From Paenisporosarcina quisquiliarum_A (GTDB lineage Bacteria; Bacillota; Bacilli; Bacillales_A; Planococcaceae), in assembly GCF_043641925.1 (NCBI RefSeq), contig NZ_JBHZRU010000004.1, positions 62,001 to 126,000 of the forward strand: a DNA stretch of 64,000 nucleotides, read 5' to 3'. The translations under genes and the position numbers were made by a program. Shown one piece after another: positions 8,526 through 16,752 of the stretch (positions within the stretch are counted from its first letter, which is position 1; each line of letters starts with the position of its first letter). The notes under the pieces are model-generated. The model made no database searches and was not told the origin of the DNA. It saw only the letters and a program-made list of their open reading frames with translations.

Positions 8526-9260
8526 ATGGTACAAGCACAGGTTGTTATTGTTACGGGAGCATCTCAAGGCATTGGTCGCGGTATAGCTGAAGCTTATATC
8601 GCAAAAGGTGCCCAAGTTGTTCTCGCAGATATGAATGAAAAACTTGGAACAGAAATTAGTGAACAATTGGTCGGAAGTCTATTTATTAAAACAGATGTAC
8701 GAAAAGAATCAGATATAAAAAAATTAATGACAGAAACAGTTAAACAGTTTGGTCGAATTGATATCGTCATTAATAATGCAGGGAAGAGTGAGTTTAAAAA
8801 CTTGTTTGACCTATCATTAGATGAGTGGACTGACGTAATCAACACCAACTTAACAAGTGTTTTCTTGTGTTCACGGGAAGCTGCTGTATATATGCGCAAA
8901 CAAGAAAGTGGCGGGTCCATCGTCAATATTGCTTCAACAAGAGCAATGATGTCTGAACCCAATTCGGAAGCGTATGCGGCTTCAAAGGGTGGAATTGTAG
9001 CAATCACGCATGCACTTGCTACCTCACTTGCAGAACATCGAATTACTGTGAATGCGATCTCACCCGGCTGGATTGAAACGACAGCTTATAATGATTTACG
9101 TGATATTGATCATGAACAACATTTATCTAAACGTGTTGGTAAACCATCGGATATTGCAAAGGCTTGTTTGTATTTAACTGATCCCCAAAACGATTTTGTG
9201 ACAGGGATTAATCTCGTAGTTGATGGCGGGATGACTCGGAAAATGATTTATGAACATTAA
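8526..9260 (+). CDS. SDR family NAD(P)-dependent oxidoreductase
   Basis: A 244-residue classical short-chain dehydrogenase. It has the nucleotide-binding TGASQGIG near residue 11, NNAG near 85, the catalytic Ser in NIASTRAM and YAASK near 150 (Tyr and Lys of the active site), then SPGWIET. The closest general class is 3-oxoacyl-ACP reductase or glucose dehydrogenase-like; the substrate is not deducible. AGGGAGG lies eight bases before the ATG. It is followed after 11 bases by a Nudix gene and probably forms an operon with it. Confidence 0.9.
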   Translation: MVQAQVVIVTGASQGIGRGIAEAYIAKGAQVVLADMNEKLGTEISEQLVGSLFIKTDVRKESDIKKLMTETVKQFGRIDIVINNAGKSEFKNLFDLSLDEWTDVINTNLTSVFLCSREAAVYMRKQESGGSIVNIASTRAMMSEPNSEAYAASKGGIVAITHALATSLAEHRITVNAISPGWIETTAYNDLRDIDHEQHLSKRVGKPSDIAKACLYLTDPQNDFVTGINLVVDGGMTRKMIYEH

Positions 9261-9271
9261 GGAGGTTTACG

Positions 9272-9697
9272 ATGTTTCATTGGAAAGGTGCCGCAGGCGT
9301 CTGTATAAATGAGCAAAATCAAGTGTTAATGGTTCTTCAAGCTGGTGAAGACGAAGAAGCTAAATGGAGTGTTCCATCAGGTGGAATTGAAGGAAATGAG
9401 ACATTTGAAGAATGTTGTGTTCGAGAAATGGAAGAGGAAACAGGCTTACAAGTTGAAGTCGTTTCTAAAATTTATGATAAAAAAGGTTCTCTTGACCAAC
9501 ATGCAATTACCTTTGAGTTACGCTATTTTCAAGTGAAAATCATACAAGGTGAATTAACCGTGCAAGATCCAGATGAACTTATTTTAGAAGTTGCGTGGAA
9601 ATCAATAGATGAATTAGATGCTTTACCGATGACCTATCCCGATGATACAGAGTTTTTAAAAAAATTATTAAATGGTGCAACAACTAATTCTCATTGA
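9272..9697 (+). CDS. Nudix hydrolase
   Basis: A 141-residue single Nudix domain. The Nudix box is complete: GGIEGNETFEECCVREMEEE continuing TGL, with the metal-binding REMEEE helix near residue 57. It probably hydrolyses a nucleoside diphosphate derivative; the substrate is unknown. AAGGAGG precedes the ATG. It is the last gene of the SDR-Nudix unit, with a terminator about 100 bases downstream. Confidence 0.9.
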   Translation: MFHWKGAAGVCINEQNQVLMVLQAGEDEEAKWSVPSGGIEGNETFEECCVREMEEETGLQVEVVSKIYDKKGSLDQHAITFELRYFQVKIIQGELTVQDPDELILEVAWKSIDELDALPMTYPDDTEFLKKLLNGATTNSH

Positions 9698-9790
9698 TAT
9701 TTCAGAAGTATTTTTTCTAATATGGAGATTAATTCGTTGAGCACACCAACCCTTTATTACACAAATTGAACTTAAAGTATTAAAGAAATA

Positions 9791-9838
9791 GGGGATTCCC
9801 AAAAGTGTGTAAGATGACTTTCGGAATCCCCTTTTTTA
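9791..9838. terminator. Terminator between Nudix gene and proS
   Basis: GGGGATTCC pairs with GGAATCCCC over a long loop with a small inner stem; CTTTTTT follows on the plus strand. It lies between convergent genes. Confidence 0.75.
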
Positions 9839-9871
9839 TATCGAATTAAAAGTAAGTCTTCACGTTAGTGA

Positions 9872-11302
9872 TTAATATGCTTTTGCCCAGTAAACCATTT
9901 CTGTTGCTGATTTATCACAACATACGCAGGTTTCACTAAGTCTTTCCTGTTCAAAAGGAATACATCGTGATGTGGCAGTCGTTTCTTCCTTAATGAAATT
10001 TTCACATGCAACATCACCACACCACATAGCTTTTATAAAGCCCTGCTTTTTATTTAAATGGTCTTTAAATTCGTCGAAAGAAGTAGCTATAGATGTATTT
10101 TCTTCACGATGATCCAATGCTTTTTCTAATAAATCTTGTTGTATCTCTTCTAACAGCGAAGGGATTTTTGTTTGTAATTCATCAGTTGAAACCATGATTT
10201 TTTCTCCAGTATCTCGGCGGACCAGGACAACTTGACCTTTCTCAATGTCTTTTGGTCCAACCTCTAATCGAACTGGAATGCCTTTCATTTCATACTCGTT
10301 GAATTTCCACCCTGGTTTTTTATCACTTCCATCAATTCCTACTCGTGCAACATGCTGTAAACTGTCTTTTAACGAATATGCATAATCCAAAACACCATCT
10401 TTGTGTTGAGCAATCGGCACAATCATTACTTGAGTTGGAGCGATTTTTGGTGGCATTACTAAACCGCGGTCATCGCCATGAACCATTATTACTGCTCCAA
10501 TAATACGAGTCGTAAAACCCCAAGATGTTTGGTGAACATATTGTTGTTTGCCTTCTTTGTCTAGATATTTGATGTCAAACGCACGTGCGAATCCATCTCC
10601 GAAATTGTGAGAAGTTCCTGATTGCAAAGCTTTCCCATCATGCATTAAAGTCTCGATCGTATAAGTCGATTTAGCACCGGAGAATTTCTCTTTCTCTGTC
10701 TTTTTCCCCTTAACGACTGGAATCGCTAACCATTCTTCACACAACGCTGCATATTCATCTAGCATACGTAATGTTTCTAGTTGAGCTTCTTCTTCAGTGG
10801 CATGAGCGGTATGTCCCTCTTGCCATAAAAATTCAAGCGTACGTAAGAATGGACGCGTCGTTTTTTCCCAACGAACCACATTCGACCACTGGTTATAAAG
10901 CTTTGGTAAATCTCGGTAAGAATGAATGATGTTGCTGAAATGCTCACAAAATAATACTTCAGATGTTGGACGTACACATAAACGTTCAGCAAGTTTCTCG
11001 TCGCCTCCATGCGTAACCCAAGCAACCTCAGGAGCAAAACCGTCAACATGATCTTTCTCTTTTTGTAATAAAGATTCTGGTATGAAAAGGGGCATATAAA
11101 CATTCTCATGACCCGTCGCCTTAATGCGTCCATCCAAAGCATTTTTAACATTGTCCCAAATGGCATAACCATAAGGTCGAATAATCATTGATCCACGAAC
11201 CGTAGAATAATCCGCTAATTCAGCCTTTGTTACTACATCTGTAAACCATTGGGCAAAATCATCATCCATTGCAGTAATACTTTTCACGAACTCTTTTGAC
11301 AT
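9872..11302 (-). CDS. proS: Prolyl-tRNA synthetase
   Basis: A 476-residue class II aminoacyl-tRNA synthetase charging tRNA-Pro. The length fits the shorter eukaryote/archaeon-like ProS type without the editing insertion. Motif 2 region (VVRWEKTTRPFLRTLEF), GTSHNFG, the HQTSWGFTTR segment and a C-terminal zinc-like cysteine set (CGDVAC near residue 430, ETCVCC near 460) are visible. The frame continues upstream into the leader, but the ATG at 11302 has AAGAGGTG and gives the normal N-terminus. It is controlled by the T-box leader upstream. Confidence 0.96.
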   Translation of the reverse strand: MSKEFVKSITAMDDDFAQWFTDVVTKAELADYSTVRGSMIIRPYGYAIWDNVKNALDGRIKATGHENVYMPLFIPESLLQKEKDHVDGFAPEVAWVTHGGDEKLAERLCVRPTSEVLFCEHFSNIIHSYRDLPKLYNQWSNVVRWEKTTRPFLRTLEFLWQEGHTAHATEEEAQLETLRMLDEYAALCEEWLAIPVVKGKKTEKEKFSGAKSTYTIETLMHDGKALQSGTSHNFGDGFARAFDIKYLDKEGKQQYVHQTSWGFTTRIIGAVIMVHGDDRGLVMPPKIAPTQVMIVPIAQHKDGVLDYAYSLKDSLQHVARVGIDGSDKKPGWKFNEYEMKGIPVRLEVGPKDIEKGQVVLVRRDTGEKIMVSTDELQTKIPSLLEEIQQDLLEKALDHREENTSIATSFDEFKDHLNKKQGFIKAMWCGDVACENFIKEETTATSRCIPFEQERLSETCVCCDKSATEMVYWAKAY

Positions 11303-11399
11303 AGAAAACACCTCTTTCTTAGAATAGCTCCGTTTTGTTTTTACAAAAATTGAAGTAGACGGTGGCGTAAAACAAACCAAAAATTTTGCCAAACCGTTA

Positions 11400-11633
11400 A
11401 AATAAAAAAGCCTTGCTACAAACAAGGGACCAATTTCACATGGCGGTACCACCCTCATTTGAAGCAAAGCTTCACACTCTTACATGATAACGACTGTCGC
11501 CGCGACTATCTTTCGACATCGAACTCAAAGGCAGGTTCAAGAGCTGGTTTTTAGGAGTCTTTCACCACACAACTCCCTCTCTAAAAAAACACATTCATCT
11601 TTACTAGTCCTTATCAACGTTTAAAACTATATT
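11400..11633 (-). promoter_or_regulatory. T-box riboswitch leader of proS
   Basis: Read on the minus strand, the leader contains AGGGTGGTACCGC (the T-box, about 11442-11455), preceded by stem I with a GAACCTGCC specifier region near 11530-11538 and followed by a terminator (CCTTG / CAAGG then TTTTTT, 11401-11431). The specifier reads CCT (Pro) followed by a purine, which agrees with the downstream proS. Uncharged tRNA-Pro should pair with the specifier and the T-box and prevent termination. Confidence 0.93.
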
Positions 11634-11639
11634 TGTGTG

Positions 11640-11669
11640 ATTATAGCCGGTAATGTTTCATACTGTCAA
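11640..11669 (-). promoter_or_regulatory. Vegetative promoter of the proS leader
   Basis: On the minus strand: TTGACA (11664-11669), 18 bases, TATAAT (11640-11645). This is a consensus sigma-A promoter placed just before the T-box leader. Confidence 0.88.
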
Positions 11670-11690
11670 TTAATTTTTTGAAGTCTGATG

Positions 11691-11699
11691 TGATATAAT
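11691..11699 (+). promoter_or_regulatory. Extended -10 promoter
   Basis: TGATATAAT (TGn-TATAAT) lies 34 bases before the ATG of the following plus-strand gene and back-to-back with the proS promoter. No good -35 element is visible. Confidence 0.55.
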
Positions 11700-11732
11700 T
11701 ACCCAAAGATACATTATGAAAAGAGGCGCATT

Positions 11733-12200
11733 ATGCTAACATTTGAAGAAAAAACAGCAATTATAGAATCATTTCCTGAACTAACTAAAAAAGACGTTTC
11801 CCTAAAACGTGTGAATTATCATTTTGAGGGAAGTCTGTATGATAAAAAAACAGTTATTTATCATCTACATCCAAATGGCAATGGTTTTGTGTTTGTTGGA
11901 GATTTAAAGAAATACAATGCGGATAATAAGGGCATGCTGAACATTCGTGAAGCATCTGAAGAAGAACTTCGTGAGATGGTTAAAGATTCAATTGGCATTC
12001 TTTCTGAGGAAGAAGTCTTTGAAGAAGAGACGGTAGAAGAACAAGTATGGAATAACAGAGAAGGACAAGAATTGAAGCTTATACACGAAGATACACTTTG
12101 GAACATCTACCATGGCATCAATTTAGAAGAGAGCTATGAATCATATGATGAAGCTGAAGAGTATTTGTTAGGCGAAGGGTTCCGCACTTCATCTAAATGA
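11733..12200 (+). CDS. Conserved hypothetical protein, acidic
   Basis: A 155-residue soluble acidic protein I do not recognise. Residues 1-80 look like a small alpha-beta domain (LKRVNYHFEGS, TVIYHLHPNGNGFVFVG). A Glu-rich stretch near residues 85-110 (EEEVFEEETVEE) links to a C-terminal about 40-residue segment ending near GEGFRTSSK. AAGAGG lies before the ATG. Its stop overlaps the start of the next acetyltransferase gene by four bases (ATGA), so the two are translationally coupled. Confidence 0.7.
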   Translation: MLTFEEKTAIIESFPELTKKDVSLKRVNYHFEGSLYDKKTVIYHLHPNGNGFVFVGDLKKYNADNKGMLNIREASEEELREMVKDSIGILSEEEVFEEETVEEQVWNNREGQELKLIHEDTLWNIYHGINLEESYESYDEAEEYLLGEGFRTSSK

Positions 12201-12655
12201 ATATGAACATCCGCACGTTAACAAACGATGAAAAATTACCTTGGGATTTACTTTTATTAGCTGACCCGTCTCGTCTCATCGTGCAGGAGTATGTCAAAAA
12301 TGCTGTTATTTATGTTGGAGAGCTAGAGCAAAAAATAATCGCTATTTGCGTTGTAAAAGAAACCGCTAAAACAATTGTGGAAATCATGAATATTGCTGTG
12401 TGTGAATCAATGCAAGGACAAGGTTTTGGAAAACAACTTATTCACTTTGCTGTGCAGGAAGCTTCCAAACGAGGTTATGCACAAATTGAAATTGGCACTG
12501 GCAATTCGAGCATCCCACAATTACGTTTGTATCAACAATGTGGGTTCCGCATTGTTGGAGTGGACTTCGATTACTTTACACGTCATTACGATGAAAAAAT
12601 CACTGAAAATGGTTTGATTTGTAGAGATATGATACGACTAAGTTATGAATTATAA
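12197..12655 (+). CDS. GNAT family N-acetyltransferase
   Basis: A 152-residue GNAT domain. Motif A reads NIAVCESMQGQGFGKQLI (QGQGFG pyrophosphate loop) and motif B is GNSSIPQLRLYQQCGFRIVG. The overall form, with a TGNSS segment, resembles small acetyltransferases acting on small molecules. The start ATG overlaps the upstream stop by four bases; a second in-frame ATG at 12203 is possible. A good terminator follows. Confidence 0.88.
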   Translation: MNMNIRTLTNDEKLPWDLLLLADPSRLIVQEYVKNAVIYVGELEQKIIAICVVKETAKTIVEIMNIAVCESMQGQGFGKQLIHFAVQEASKRGYAQIEIGTGNSSIPQLRLYQQCGFRIVGVDFDYFTRHYDEKITENGLICRDMIRLSYEL

Positions 12656-12683
12656 AGCTGAGAATATGTTCTCAGCTTTTTTG
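12654..12683 (+). terminator. Terminator after acetyltransferase gene
   Basis: Eleven-base perfect stem AAAGCTGAGAA / TTCTCAGCTTT with a four-base loop TATG and a T run. Confidence 0.92.
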
Positions 12684-12712
12684 TTCGAATACAGATTTAG
12701 GAGGTTATCCAT

Positions 12713-13093
12713 ATGAAAGGAAAACGTGCTGTCTTTTTAATCATTGGACTTGTTTTATTAGCAATTGTGCTTGCTTTTGGATCAATACAATGGTTTTTTA
12801 ATACAAGTTTAGATCAACTTGATTCAAGTGATCTAATGGAAATGGAAGGCCTTGTTGTAGAAATAGATGACCAAAAAGTCCTGCTAATTGAAGGAATTAC
12901 TTTAAAAGAAGCAGAAGGGAAGTCAACAGACGAACTTTTGAATGAAGGACTAAATGCTATATGGTTTTCTTTATCAATTGATCAATTGGATGGAATTAAA
13001 CAATATGATCGCTTGAAGGTGAAGTTTGACCGCGTGGCAGAATCTTACCCTGGCCAAGCAAGTGCAAAAAGAGTTGATAAGATAGAGGAATAA
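12713..13093 (+). CDS. DUF3221-like membrane-anchored protein
   Basis: A 126-residue protein with one N-terminal transmembrane segment (about residues 6-28) and a small extracellular OB-like domain. EGLVVEIDDQKVLLI and the C-terminal SYPGQASAKRV fit, from memory, the DUF3221 (YobA-like) family; the SYPGQA motif is the clearest feature. The cysteine of a lipobox is absent, so it is membrane-anchored rather than a lipoprotein. AGGAGG precedes the ATG. It is followed after 20 bases by the pentapeptide-repeat gene. The function is unknown. Confidence 0.72.
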   Translation: MKGKRAVFLIIGLVLLAIVLAFGSIQWFFNTSLDQLDSSDLMEMEGLVVEIDDQKVLLIEGITLKEAEGKSTDELLNEGLNAIWFSLSIDQLDGIKQYDRLKVKFDRVAESYPGQASAKRVDKIEE

Positions 13094-13113
13094 GTCGTAC
13101 TGGAGGAATTCTC

Positions 13114-13746
13114 TTGAAAATAGACAAACCAAAATTACCGAAAGAGCTCTATGAAATAGATGTTGAGAGCTTATTAGATGAAGACCGCTATATTTCTAGA
13201 GGAATCATTCGTTCGTGGGGGATTAATGAATTACCTGAAGGCAAAATTACATTTGATCAAATTCATTTTCAAGATGTATCATTTGATGGGGTGCAATTCG
13301 AACAGGTAGAATTCATCGATTGTCGGTTTGATCGGTGTGATTTATCCAACGTGAATATGGGGGACGCTATCTTACATCGCTTAGAGATTAACCAGTCAAA
13401 ACTAGTTGGAATGCAATGTTCTCAAAGTAGGTTGGGGCATATTCTTATACAAGATAGTGTGGCGAACTATGCTTCGTTTAGCTTTAGTCAGTTTAAGAAT
13501 GTACGTTTTCAACAAACCGCACTTAGCAAGTCCGATTTCTTTGAATCTGGTTTTACAAAAGTGGAATTAGATTCATGTGATCTTGATGGAGTAAACTTTA
13601 CTGAAACAAGTTTAGCAACTATTGATTTGAGTTCATGTACATACGAACAAGTAACAGTTAGTGTTGAAAAGTTAGCTGGCTGTACCGTGTCCACAGAGCA
13701 AGCCTTGGGATTTGCAAAATCACTTGGACTTGTCATAAAAGAATAA
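13114..13746 (+). CDS. Pentapeptide repeat protein (Qnr-like organisation)
   Basis: A 210-residue protein that starts with TTG (TGGAGGA seven bases upstream). From about residue 45 to 175 it shows a right-handed beta-helix periodicity with Phe or Leu every five residues (FDGVQFEQVEFIDCRFDRCD and so on), then a C-terminal helix with EQALGFAKSLGL. Gram-positive Qnr-type proteins, which protect DNA gyrase from quinolones, have a similar repeat body and C-terminal helix. Whether this one binds gyrase is not shown. It ends at a strong bidirectional terminator. Confidence 0.8.
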   Translation: MKIDKPKLPKELYEIDVESLLDEDRYISRGIIRSWGINELPEGKITFDQIHFQDVSFDGVQFEQVEFIDCRFDRCDLSNVNMGDAILHRLEINQSKLVGMQCSQSRLGHILIQDSVANYASFSFSQFKNVRFQQTALSKSDFFESGFTKVELDSCDLDGVNFTETSLATIDLSSCTYEQVTVSVEKLAGCTVSTEQALGFAKSLGLVIKE

Positions 13747-13791
13747 ATTAAACAGCTTGTATCCCTCTATGGTGTACAAGCTGTTTTAATT
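13747..13791. terminator. Bidirectional terminator
   Basis: ATTAAACAGCTTGTA pairs with TACAAGCTGTTTTAAT, loop about 13 bases, with A and T runs on both sides. Confidence 0.85.
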
Positions 13792-14276
13792 ATAGTGCAC
13801 TCTCTATATGACCACTCAGCGCCTTTTCCCATTCCTCTATTTCATCATAATTAAGATCACCACTGTAATATTGAAAGTTCCCTAATCCCCAACCATAAAT
13901 ACACGTCCTTTTTAACGGTTTGTTTGCCGTTCTCCATTAAAATTAAATCTACTTCACCTTCTGGATACGTGTCATCCAATTTAACACGCAACCGATCGTA
14001 CCCAATAATATAAGTACCATCTTCTTTTAATTCCTTCAGTCGCTTAACCCAAATGTTCTGTGCTTCCTTATAGGTTATGGTTGCTTCTAAATCAGTTGCC
14101 TGATCGTAATAATGAATTCCTTCAAATGCCTGGTCAAATTCTTGTGCAAATAAATGATTTAAGACATCTTTCGCAACTTGTTTCGTTTAAAAGCGGTCAA
14201 TCATTCCAGGAAGATAAAAAACAGCTAATATCAAGATGAGAAATATAACGACAGCAAATTTGAGAATTAATTTCAT
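13790..14276 (-). pseudogene. Decayed gene for a small membrane-anchored protein
   Basis: Minus-strand reading begins at an ATG (14274-14276) with AGGAGAG upstream and encodes a hydrophobic N-terminus (MKLILKFAVVIFLILILAVF and on). It meets an in-frame TAA at 14187-14189 after 29 codons. The same frame then stays open for about 95 codons (QEFDQAFEGIHYYDQ, YDRLRVKLDD, YPEGEVDLILM). A frame change near 13895-13915 leads to GNFQYYSGDLNYDEIEEWE and a final stop at 13790. One stop and one frameshift in an otherwise coherent reading indicate a recently inactivated gene. Its family is not recognised. Sequencing error could explain either lesion but is unlikely to explain both. Confidence 0.75.
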
Positions 14277-14410
14277 GTAATCTCTCCTAAATGAAATTGT
14301 TAATTTCTACTAATTATATAACAAATATTCAAATAGGAATCATCAAAAAACAGCTTGTCCGATTTCAAGAACTCATCCTAACCAAAACTTTAACGAATAT
14401 TTTTGAAAAA

Positions 14411-14436
14411 TGAAACTTTTCGTTTTGTACTTCGTA
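14411..14436 (+). promoter_or_regulatory. Sigma-W type promoter of yuaF-floT
   Basis: TGAAAC, 16 bases, CGTA: an exact sigma-W consensus with consensus spacing, 46 bases before the yuaF start. The B. subtilis yuaF-floT operon is known to be sigma-W dependent, which supports the call. Confidence 0.88.
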
Positions 14437-14481
14437 TTTACTAATAACCACTAAAGATTAGGTTAAATGGGAGTGAATGAC

Positions 14482-15003
14482 ATGACGATTGAACAGATGT
14501 ATTTCTACGTGTTGCTCTTTATGGGCGCTGCAACTATTTTGTATGTGTTTTTTGGAGATGTGGCAGAAGGGATTGGAGAGGGAATTCCTTTTCTTAATCC
14601 AACAATCATCATGGCGTTTATCACATTTGCATCTGCATCCGGTTATCTTCTAGAAAGTTTAACCACCTGGAATAGCTGGTCGATCTTAATCACTAGCTTA
14701 GTGGCAGGAGCACTCTTTGATGTACTCCTCTATTTTTTATTTCTTCTACCGATGTCGCATGCAGAAGTTTCAATTGCATATACAGATGAATCGCTTGCTG
14801 GTCAAGTTGGGAAAGTAATTACACCTATTCCAGCAGATGGCTTTGGTGAAATTGTCATTGAAACGATATCCGGTTTAGTATCCAAGCGTTCTGCAGGCTA
14901 TGACAATGAAGAAATTGATTATGGAAAAGAAGTATTAATTATTGAAGTAACAAACGGAACATTTCTCGTAAGGGAATATGAGCCATTTGATTTCAAAAAA
15001 TAG
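14482..15003 (+). CDS. yuaF: NfeD-family membrane protein YuaF
   Basis: A 173-residue protein with three N-terminal transmembrane segments (about residues 5-22, 38-58 and 62-82) and a C-terminal OB-fold domain (about 95-173) with GQVGKVIT and GFGEIVIE typical of NfeD proteins. YuaF of B. subtilis (about 174 residues) is encoded directly before flotillin FloT and acts with it in membrane microdomains. The frame is open from an ATG at 14467, but that codon overlaps the ribosome site; the ATG at 14482 after GGGAGTGA gives the expected length. Three bases separate its stop from the longer flotillin frame. Confidence 0.9.
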   Translation: MTIEQMYFYVLLFMGAATILYVFFGDVAEGIGEGIPFLNPTIIMAFITFASASGYLLESLTTWNSWSILITSLVAGALFDVLLYFLFLLPMSHAEVSIAYTDESLAGQVGKVITPIPADGFGEIVIETISGLVSKRSAGYDNEEIDYGKEVLIIEVTNGTFLVREYEPFDFKK

Positions 15004-15021
15004 AAAATGGGGGAATTGAGT

Positions 15022-16563
15022 ATGGAGTTAGGAACTATGGTCGTTATAGGGATTGCGGCATTTATCTTATTAGCAATTATTGGGGTTTACGTAACAAAGT
15101 ATAAAACAGTCGGACCAGATGAAGCTTTGATTGTAACTGGTAGTTATTTAGGTTCTAAAACGGTGCACACAGATGATTCTGGCAACCGAATTAAAATCAT
15201 TCGCGGTGGAGGTACATTCGTATTTCCAGTATTCCAACAATCTCAACCACTTAGCTTGTTATCAAGTAAATTAGAAGTGACAACTCCAGAAGTATATACA
15301 GAGCAGGGCGTTCCAGTAATGGCGGATGGAACAGCAATTATTAAAATCGGTGGATCAATCTCGGAAATAGCGACTGCGGCTGAGCAGTTTTTAGGGAAAT
15401 CAAAAGAAGATCGTGAAAACGAAGCAAAAGAAGTATTAGAAGGTCATTTACGCTCTATTTTAGGATCAATGACAGTCGAAGAAATTTACAAAAACCGCGA
15501 TAAGTTTTCTCAAGAAGTGCAACGTGTGGCTTCACAAGATTTAGCGAAAATGGGTCTTATTATTGTTTCATTCACAATTAAAGATGTTCGTGATAAGAAC
15601 GGATACTTAGATTCACTTGGTAAGCCTCGAATCGCACAAGTGAAACGTGATGCAGATATTGCAACGGCAGAGGCAGATAAAGAAACGCGTATTAAACGTG
15701 CGGAAGCTGCAAAAGAAGCTCAAAAATCAGAGATTGAACGCGCTACTGAAATCGCACTAGCTGAAAAAGAGAATTTATTAAAAGTAGCTGAATATCGTCG
15801 TGAGCAAGACATTGCAAAGGCACGTGCTGACCAAGCTTACGAACTTCAAACAGCTGTTTCTAAACAAGAAGTAATGGAACAGGAAATGCAAATTCAAATC
15901 ATCGAACGTCAAAAACAAATTGAACTTGAAGAAAAAGAAATTTTACGTCGCGAGAAGCAATATGACTCCGAGGTTAAAAAGAAAGCCGATGCTGATCGTT
16001 ATGCAATTGAACAAAATGCTGCGGCTGCGAAATCACGTGAAATGGCTGAAGCCGATGCTGAGAAATATAGAATTGAAGCTCGAGCACACGCGGATGCAGA
16101 AAAAGTACGATTAGATGGTCAAGCGAAAGCAGATTCTGAACGAGCACAAGGTGAATCTGAAGCTGATATCATTCGTCTGAAAGGTCTTGCTGAAGCAGAA
16201 GCAAAACGTAAAATTGCAGAGGCGTTCGAGCAATACGGTCAAGCAGCTGTATTAGACATGATCGTTCGTATGATGCCAGAATATGCGAAACAAATTGCTA
16301 GTCCATTAGCGAATATCGACAAAATTACAGTTGTTGACACTGGTGGTGGAGAAGGCGGTGGAGCGAATAAAATCACTTCCTATGCAACGAATCTAATGTC
16401 TACTCTTCAAGAAACGCTAAAAGCTTCTTCAGGTATCGATGTGAAAGAAATGTTAGAGAACTACTCGGGTAAGGGAACACTGCGCCCAAGTTTAGATCGA
16501 ATTTCGTACGAAATGCAGGAGAAGAAAAAAGAAGAAAAAGCTGAAGAAGAAGTTTCTATCTAA
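15022..16563 (+). CDS. floT: Flotillin
   Basis: A 513-residue protein (B. subtilis FloT is about 509). It has an N-terminal hydrophobic hairpin (about residues 5-25), an SPFH/band-7 domain (about 30-200, with GPDEALIVTG, FVFPVFQQSQ and DVRDKNGYLDSLGK), and a long Ala/Glu-rich coiled coil (about 205-400, repeated EA-rich segments) typical of flotillins. It scaffolds membrane microdomains and affects fluidity and protein complexes. The ATG at 15022 has GGGGGAA upstream; the ATG at 15007 lies within that site. It is co-transcribed with yuaF from the sigma-W type promoter. Confidence 0.96.
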   Translation: MELGTMVVIGIAAFILLAIIGVYVTKYKTVGPDEALIVTGSYLGSKTVHTDDSGNRIKIIRGGGTFVFPVFQQSQPLSLLSSKLEVTTPEVYTEQGVPVMADGTAIIKIGGSISEIATAAEQFLGKSKEDRENEAKEVLEGHLRSILGSMTVEEIYKNRDKFSQEVQRVASQDLAKMGLIIVSFTIKDVRDKNGYLDSLGKPRIAQVKRDADIATAEADKETRIKRAEAAKEAQKSEIERATEIALAEKENLLKVAEYRREQDIAKARADQAYELQTAVSKQEVMEQEMQIQIIERQKQIELEEKEILRREKQYDSEVKKKADADRYAIEQNAAAAKSREMAEADAEKYRIEARAHADAEKVRLDGQAKADSERAQGESEADIIRLKGLAEAEAKRKIAEAFEQYGQAAVLDMIVRMMPEYAKQIASPLANIDKITVVDTGGGEGGGANKITSYATNLMSTLQETLKASSGIDVKEMLENYSGKGTLRPSLDRISYEMQEKKKEEKAEEEVSI

Positions 16564-16568
16564 ATATC

Positions 16569-16603
16569 AAATCCCTCTATTAAAAAATAGAGGGATTTTT
16601 ACT
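16569..16603 (+). terminator. Terminator after floT
   Basis: Thirteen-base stem AAATCCCTCTATT / AATAGAGGGATTT, four-base loop, T run. Confidence 0.92.
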
Positions 16604-16752
16604 TTCTTCATCGAAATAGTGTATGTAGAGAGACTATATGTATAAATACTAAAAAAACTGACTAATTATGTCGAATTGTAATGACATAGGTCATGATATT
16701 CGGTAGAGTGAGTGTAAGAATACGTGTAACGTTTTTTCGTATGGAGGCATTT

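Noticed and set aside
8355..8666. Minus-strand ORF of 103 codons across the small membrane ORF and the SDR start
   Set aside because: No ribosome site, atypical composition and opposite to two supported genes.
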